Source: Brevundimonas aurantiaca
Lineage (GTDB): Bacteria; Pseudomonadota; Alphaproteobacteria; Caulobacterales; Caulobacteraceae
Direction: 5' to 3'
DNA: 64,000 nucleotides
NCBI RefSeq assembly: GCF_014199955.1
Contig: NZ_JACHOQ010000002.1
Coordinates: forward strand, 124,001 to 188,000
Notes under the pieces: generated by a model
What the model saw: the letters and a program-made list of their open reading frames with translations, nothing else
Told to the model about the DNA's origin: nothing
Databases searched by the model: none
Position numbers and translations under genes: made by a program
Part shown: positions 61,126 to 64,000 of the stretch, piece after piece
Position numbering within the stretch: the stretch's first letter is position 1
How the letters are laid out: each line of letters opens with the position of its first letter

Positions 61126-64000
61126 GTGGATGTCGACGCCTTTATCGCGCATTGGGCCCAGGCCCCGATCGGGGAACGGTCGCATTATCAGACCTTCATC
61201 ATTCAGCTGTGCCGTCTGATCGGGGTCCCGGCGCCCGATGACGAGCGAACCGGCGACCTGGACTATTGTTTCGAGCGGCCGGTCCGCTTCCGGCATGACG
61301 ACGGCCGCGCGACCCAGGGCTGGATCGACTGCGCCAAGCGCGGCTGTTTCGTGCTGGAGGCCAAACAGTCGTCAAAGCGGCGCGACGGCGGCCCCCTTGA
61401 TCCGGCGGTCCAACTGTCGCTTTTCCTCAAACCCAGCGCCAGGCCCCGCGCACCTTCGCCCGAGGCGGTGGATCGCCTGATGCGCGCGGCGAAGCGCCAG
61501 GCCGAGAACTACGCCAAGGCGCTGGATGAATGGCCGCCCTTCCTGATCATCGTCGACGTGGGCCGGTGCATCGAGGTCTGGTCGGATTTCGATCGTCAGG
61601 GGAAGGCCTATATCCCTTTCCCGGATCGCGCCACTTACCGCATCGAGCTGGAGCATCTTCGCGCGCCCGAGGTCCGTGACCGGCTGCGCCGGATCTGGCT
61701 CGACCCCCTGTCCTTGGACCCCGCCGCCGCGGTCGCCGAGGCGACGACGGACATCGCCCGACGTCTGGCCTGGCTGGTGCGCTCGATCGGCCAGAGACGA
61801 TCGGCGGCGGGCGAGGACCGGGTTCAGCGGGCGGCGCGCGCCAACCAGACCGCCCTCTTCGTGATGCAGTGCATCTTCGCCATGTTCGCCGACAGCGTCG
61901 GCCTGATCGAGGAGCGGGGTTTTCTGCGGTTTCTCGAAGCCTATCGGGGCAAGGCGGATCGGTTCCACGAAGGGGCGCGGGTCTTCTTCGGCCTTATGGA
62001 TCAGGGCGGGCATTGTCTGGCGATTCAGCAGCGTCTTCGCCGCTTCAACGGCGGCCTGTTCCGCTCCGCCGTCCCCTTGCCGATCACGGAAGAGGAGCTT
62101 GAGGCCCTGATCGCGGCGGCGCGGTGCGACTGGGCTCTGGTCGAGCCGGCCATATTCGGCGCTCTTTTGGAACAGGCCCTGGACCCGCAAGAGCGCGCGG
62201 AACTGGGGGCGCACTACACCCCCAGGGCCTATGTCGAACGCTTGATCGAGCCGACCATCATGGAGCCCCTGAGAGCGGACTGGGAGGCGGTCGAGGCTCA
62301 GGCCCTGGGGCTCTATCTCGAAGGCGACGTCCAGGGCGCAAGGCGGATGATCCGCACCTTTCACGATCAGCTTTGCCGGGTGCGTGTGCTGGATCCGGCC
62401 TGTGGGACGGGGAACTTCCTCTATGTCGCCATGCATATGATGAAGGCGCTTGAGGGAGAGGTTCTGGGCGTTCTGGCGGAAATGGGGGAGGAGCAGGGCC
62501 GCCTGGGTCTGGACGGCCATGTCGTCAGTCCCGAACAATTCCATGGGTTGGAAAAGAACGCCTACGCCGCCTGGATCGCCGAGATGGTGATGTGGATCGG
62601 CCATCTGCAATGGCATTTTCGCCTGTTCGGCGACGCCGCCCCCTCTGAACCGATTTTGAAGGACTTTCGCCGGGTCGTTCATGCCGACGCCCTGGTCAGT
62701 TGTTCGCGGATCGCTGGGCGGCTGGGCGAAACGGGCGGGGATCGTGCGGTCGAACACTATGTCGATCCACGGCCGACGCCCTGGCCGGAGGCGCATTTCA
62801 TCATCGGCAATCCGCCGTTCATGGGCGGCAAGGATCTGCGTGCGGCCTTCGGCGACGGCTATGTGGCCGCCCTGGACCAGGTGCGCGGCGGTCGGTTTCG
62901 CTCCGCCGATCTGGTGACCGTCTGGTGGGATCGTGCGGCCGAGATTCTGACCCGGCCGGGCTCAATCCTGCGCCGCTTCGGCTTCATCACCACCAATTCC
63001 GTCACCCAGACCTTTTCGCGCCGTGTCATCGCGCATCATCTCAACCGCCGCCCGGCGGTTCGATTGGTATTCGCCATCCCTGACCATCCGTGGGTCGTCG
63101 GCGTCGGCCGCGCCGACGTCCGCATCGCCATGTCGGTGGCGGAAAGGGGGGAGGCGGACGGCCAGGGCCGGTGGCTGGGCGTGACCGACGAGGCCGCCCT
63201 CGACACCGATCTTCCCCGTCTGACCTTTCAGGAAAGGCGAGGGGTCATCGGCGCGGACCTGATGATCGACCAGGGTCTGGGCGGGGCGGTCGATCTGAGG
63301 TCCAATGCGCACCTGGCCTATCGCGGCGTCCAGCTGATGGGCGCCGGATTCCTGGTGACGCCGGAGCAGGGACGCGCCCTGCTGGGCGGTTCAGAGGTCG
63401 GAGCGCCGTCGCCGATCCGCGCCTATCGGAATGGTCGCGACCTGGCTGATCGCAGTCGCAATCTTGAGGTGATCGACCTGTTCGGATGGGACGAGGCCGA
63501 CGTGCGGCGTCGCCATCCTCTGATCTATCAGCATCTGCTTGAGACGGTGAAGCCCGAACGGGAGCGCAACAACCGCGCCGCCTACAGGGACAGCTGGTGG
63601 CTCTTCGGCGAGCCGCGCCGCGAGCTTCGCGCGGCCCTGACGGGTCTTGATCGCTATATTGTGACTGTCGAGACCGCCAAACACCGCTGGTTCCGCTTTC
63701 TGGACAAGGACGTCCTGCCCGACAACAAGCTCGTCGTCATCGCCAGTGACGATCCGGCCGTGCTGGCGGTGCTGTCGTCCCGCGTCCATAGGGCCTGGTT
63801 CGCCGCGAACGGTGGAAGGATCGGGGAATATCAGCGCGAGGCCGTCTATGTGAAAGGCGTCTGTTTCGACCGCTTTCCCTTTCCCGAGCTGGAGCCGGCC
63901 CAGGCGGCTGAACTGGCGGCCCTGGGGGAGGAATTGGACCAGACGCGGGCGCGTGTCCTGGCTGAGAATCCCGACCTCACCATGACAGCGCTTTATAATG
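61126..64000 (+). CDS. MmeI-like single-chain restriction-modification enzyme (type IIG/IIL), 3' partial
   Basis: At least 958 residues, open to the right edge of the window. GTG start at 61126, with GGGGAG 6 bases upstream and an in-frame stop at 61096. N-terminal nuclease-like motif WIDCAKRGCFVLEAKQ gives Asp68 and Glu78-x-Lys80, a PD-(D/E)XK pattern. A helical linker precedes an N6-adenine methyltransferase: motif I VLDPACGTGNFLY (from about 421) and catalytic NPPF in IIGNPPFMGGKDLR (562-565). A target-recognition region and C-terminal helical part follow (SWWLFGEPRRELR, YIVTVETAKHRW, VLPDNKLVVIAS). This order is that of MmeI-type enzymes, which cut and methylate with one polypeptide. The recognition sequence cannot be read. 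Activity depends on the missing 3' end. Confidence 0.88.
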   Translation, partial: MDVDAFIAHWAQAPIGERSHYQTFIIQLCRLIGVPAPDDERTGDLDYCFERPVRFRHDDGRATQGWIDCAKRGCFVLEAKQSSKRRDGGPLDPAVQLSLFLKPSARPRAPSPEAVDRLMRAAKRQAENYAKALDEWPPFLIIVDVGRCIEVWSDFDRQGKAYIPFPDRATYRIELEHLRAPEVRDRLRRIWLDPLSLDPAAAVAEATTDIARRLAWLVRSIGQRRSAAGEDRVQRAARANQTALFVMQCIFAMFADSVGLIEERGFLRFLEAYRGKADRFHEGARVFFGLMDQGGHCLAIQQRLRRFNGGLFRSAVPLPITEEELEALIAAARCDWALVEPAIFGALLEQALDPQERAELGAHYTPRAYVERLIEPTIMEPLRADWEAVEAQALGLYLEGDVQGARRMIRTFHDQLCRVRVLDPACGTGNFLYVAMHMMKALEGEVLGVLAEMGEEQGRLGLDGHVVSPEQFHGLEKNAYAAWIAEMVMWIGHLQWHFRLFGDAAPSEPILKDFRRVVHADALVSCSRIAGRLGETGGDRAVEHYVDPRPTPWPEAHFIIGNPPFMGGKDLRAAFGDGYVAALDQVRGGRFRSADLVTVWWDRAAEILTRPGSILRRFGFITTNSVTQTFSRRVIAHHLNRRPAVRLVFAIPDHPWVVGVGRADVRIAMSVAERGEADGQGRWLGVTDEAALDTDLPRLTFQERRGVIGADLMIDQGLGGAVDLRSNAHLAYRGVQLMGAGFLVTPEQGRALLGGSEVGAPSPIRAYRNGRDLADRSRNLEVIDLFGWDEADVRRRHPLIYQHLLETVKPERERNNRAAYRDSWWLFGEPRRELRAALTGLDRYIVTVETAKHRWFRFLDKDVLPDNKLVVIASDDPAVLAVLSSRVHRAWFAANGGRIGEYQREAVYVKGVCFDRFPFPELEPAQAAELAALGEELDQTRARVLAENPDLTMTALYN

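Noticed and set aside
1..64000. CRISPR arrays, prophage, transposases or integrases
   Set aside because: I saw no regularly spaced direct repeats, transposase or integrase motifs, or attachment-site duplications; apart from the MmeI-like gene and small palindromic repeats the window looks like core chromosome.

Overview
The window is ordinary chromosomal DNA from a high-GC alphaproteobacterium, most probably of the order Caulobacterales (Brevundimonas/Caulobacter type). The reasons are a PopZ gene beside valS, a TipN-like polarity protein, RegB/RegA, a GTTC-N7-GTTC type SOS box and strong GC bias at third codon positions. This is family recognition from sequence alone; no database search was run. 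Coding density is very high, many genes overlap by 4 bases (ATGA/GTGA), and no gene-free stretch exceeds 300 bases. The left edge cuts cyoA and the right edge cuts a restriction-modification gene.

Layout: (1) 1-6.8 kb: cytochrome bo3 ubiquinol oxidase cyoABCD, a SURF1-type assembly factor and the redox two-component pair RegB/RegA, tightly packed on the plus strand. (2) 6.9-15.1 kb: tRNA-Asn, a SpoU-type RNA methyltransferase, a small membrane ORF, tRNA-Cys, a Pcm-like protein, TolC, PopZ, ValS, a palindromic repeat and TlyA. (3) 15.2-20.6 kb: a glycine-zipper protein, a TrmA/RumA-type methyltransferase, an acidic unknown, a radical SAM protein with an SOS box and a cytochrome b561-YceI fusion. 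(4) 20.7-27 kb: fabD-fabG-acpP-fabF-mltG-yicC-gmk, linking fatty-acid synthesis to envelope growth. (5) 27.2-36.3 kb, minus strand: lptF-lptG-lptD-surA-pdxA-rsmA-aminotransferase, an outer-membrane biogenesis operon.

(6) 36.5-43 kb: pepA-holC and two I78-like lipoproteins, then a LysR/pirin divergent pair, proline iminopeptidase, DUF423 and an unknown protein resembling a degenerate pyroglutamyl peptidase. (7) 43-48.5 kb: a TipN-like coiled-coil membrane protein, a small membrane protein, and a phospholipase D/EEP pair. (8) 48.5-53.7 kb: lemA with two TPM-domain genes, folD and a secreted five-repeat PPC-domain protein. (9) 53.7-61.1 kb: a complete histidine utilization locus, hutH-hutU-hutG diverging from hutF-hutC-hutI around a perfect palindrome that is the probable HutC operator. 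It encodes the hutF/hutG route (histidine to urocanate to imidazolonepropionate to formiminoglutamate to formylglutamate to glutamate). (10) 61.1 kb to the end: a single-chain MmeI-like (type IIG/IIL) restriction-modification enzyme, the clearest accessory gene here.

Most of the window is conserved housekeeping sequence. The points most worth following are the MmeI-like enzyme, the SOS-box radical SAM gene, the paired CTTC-motif I78-like lipoproteins, the b561-YceI fusion, the SURF1 gene lacking a standard start codon, and several enzymes with degenerate catalytic motifs.
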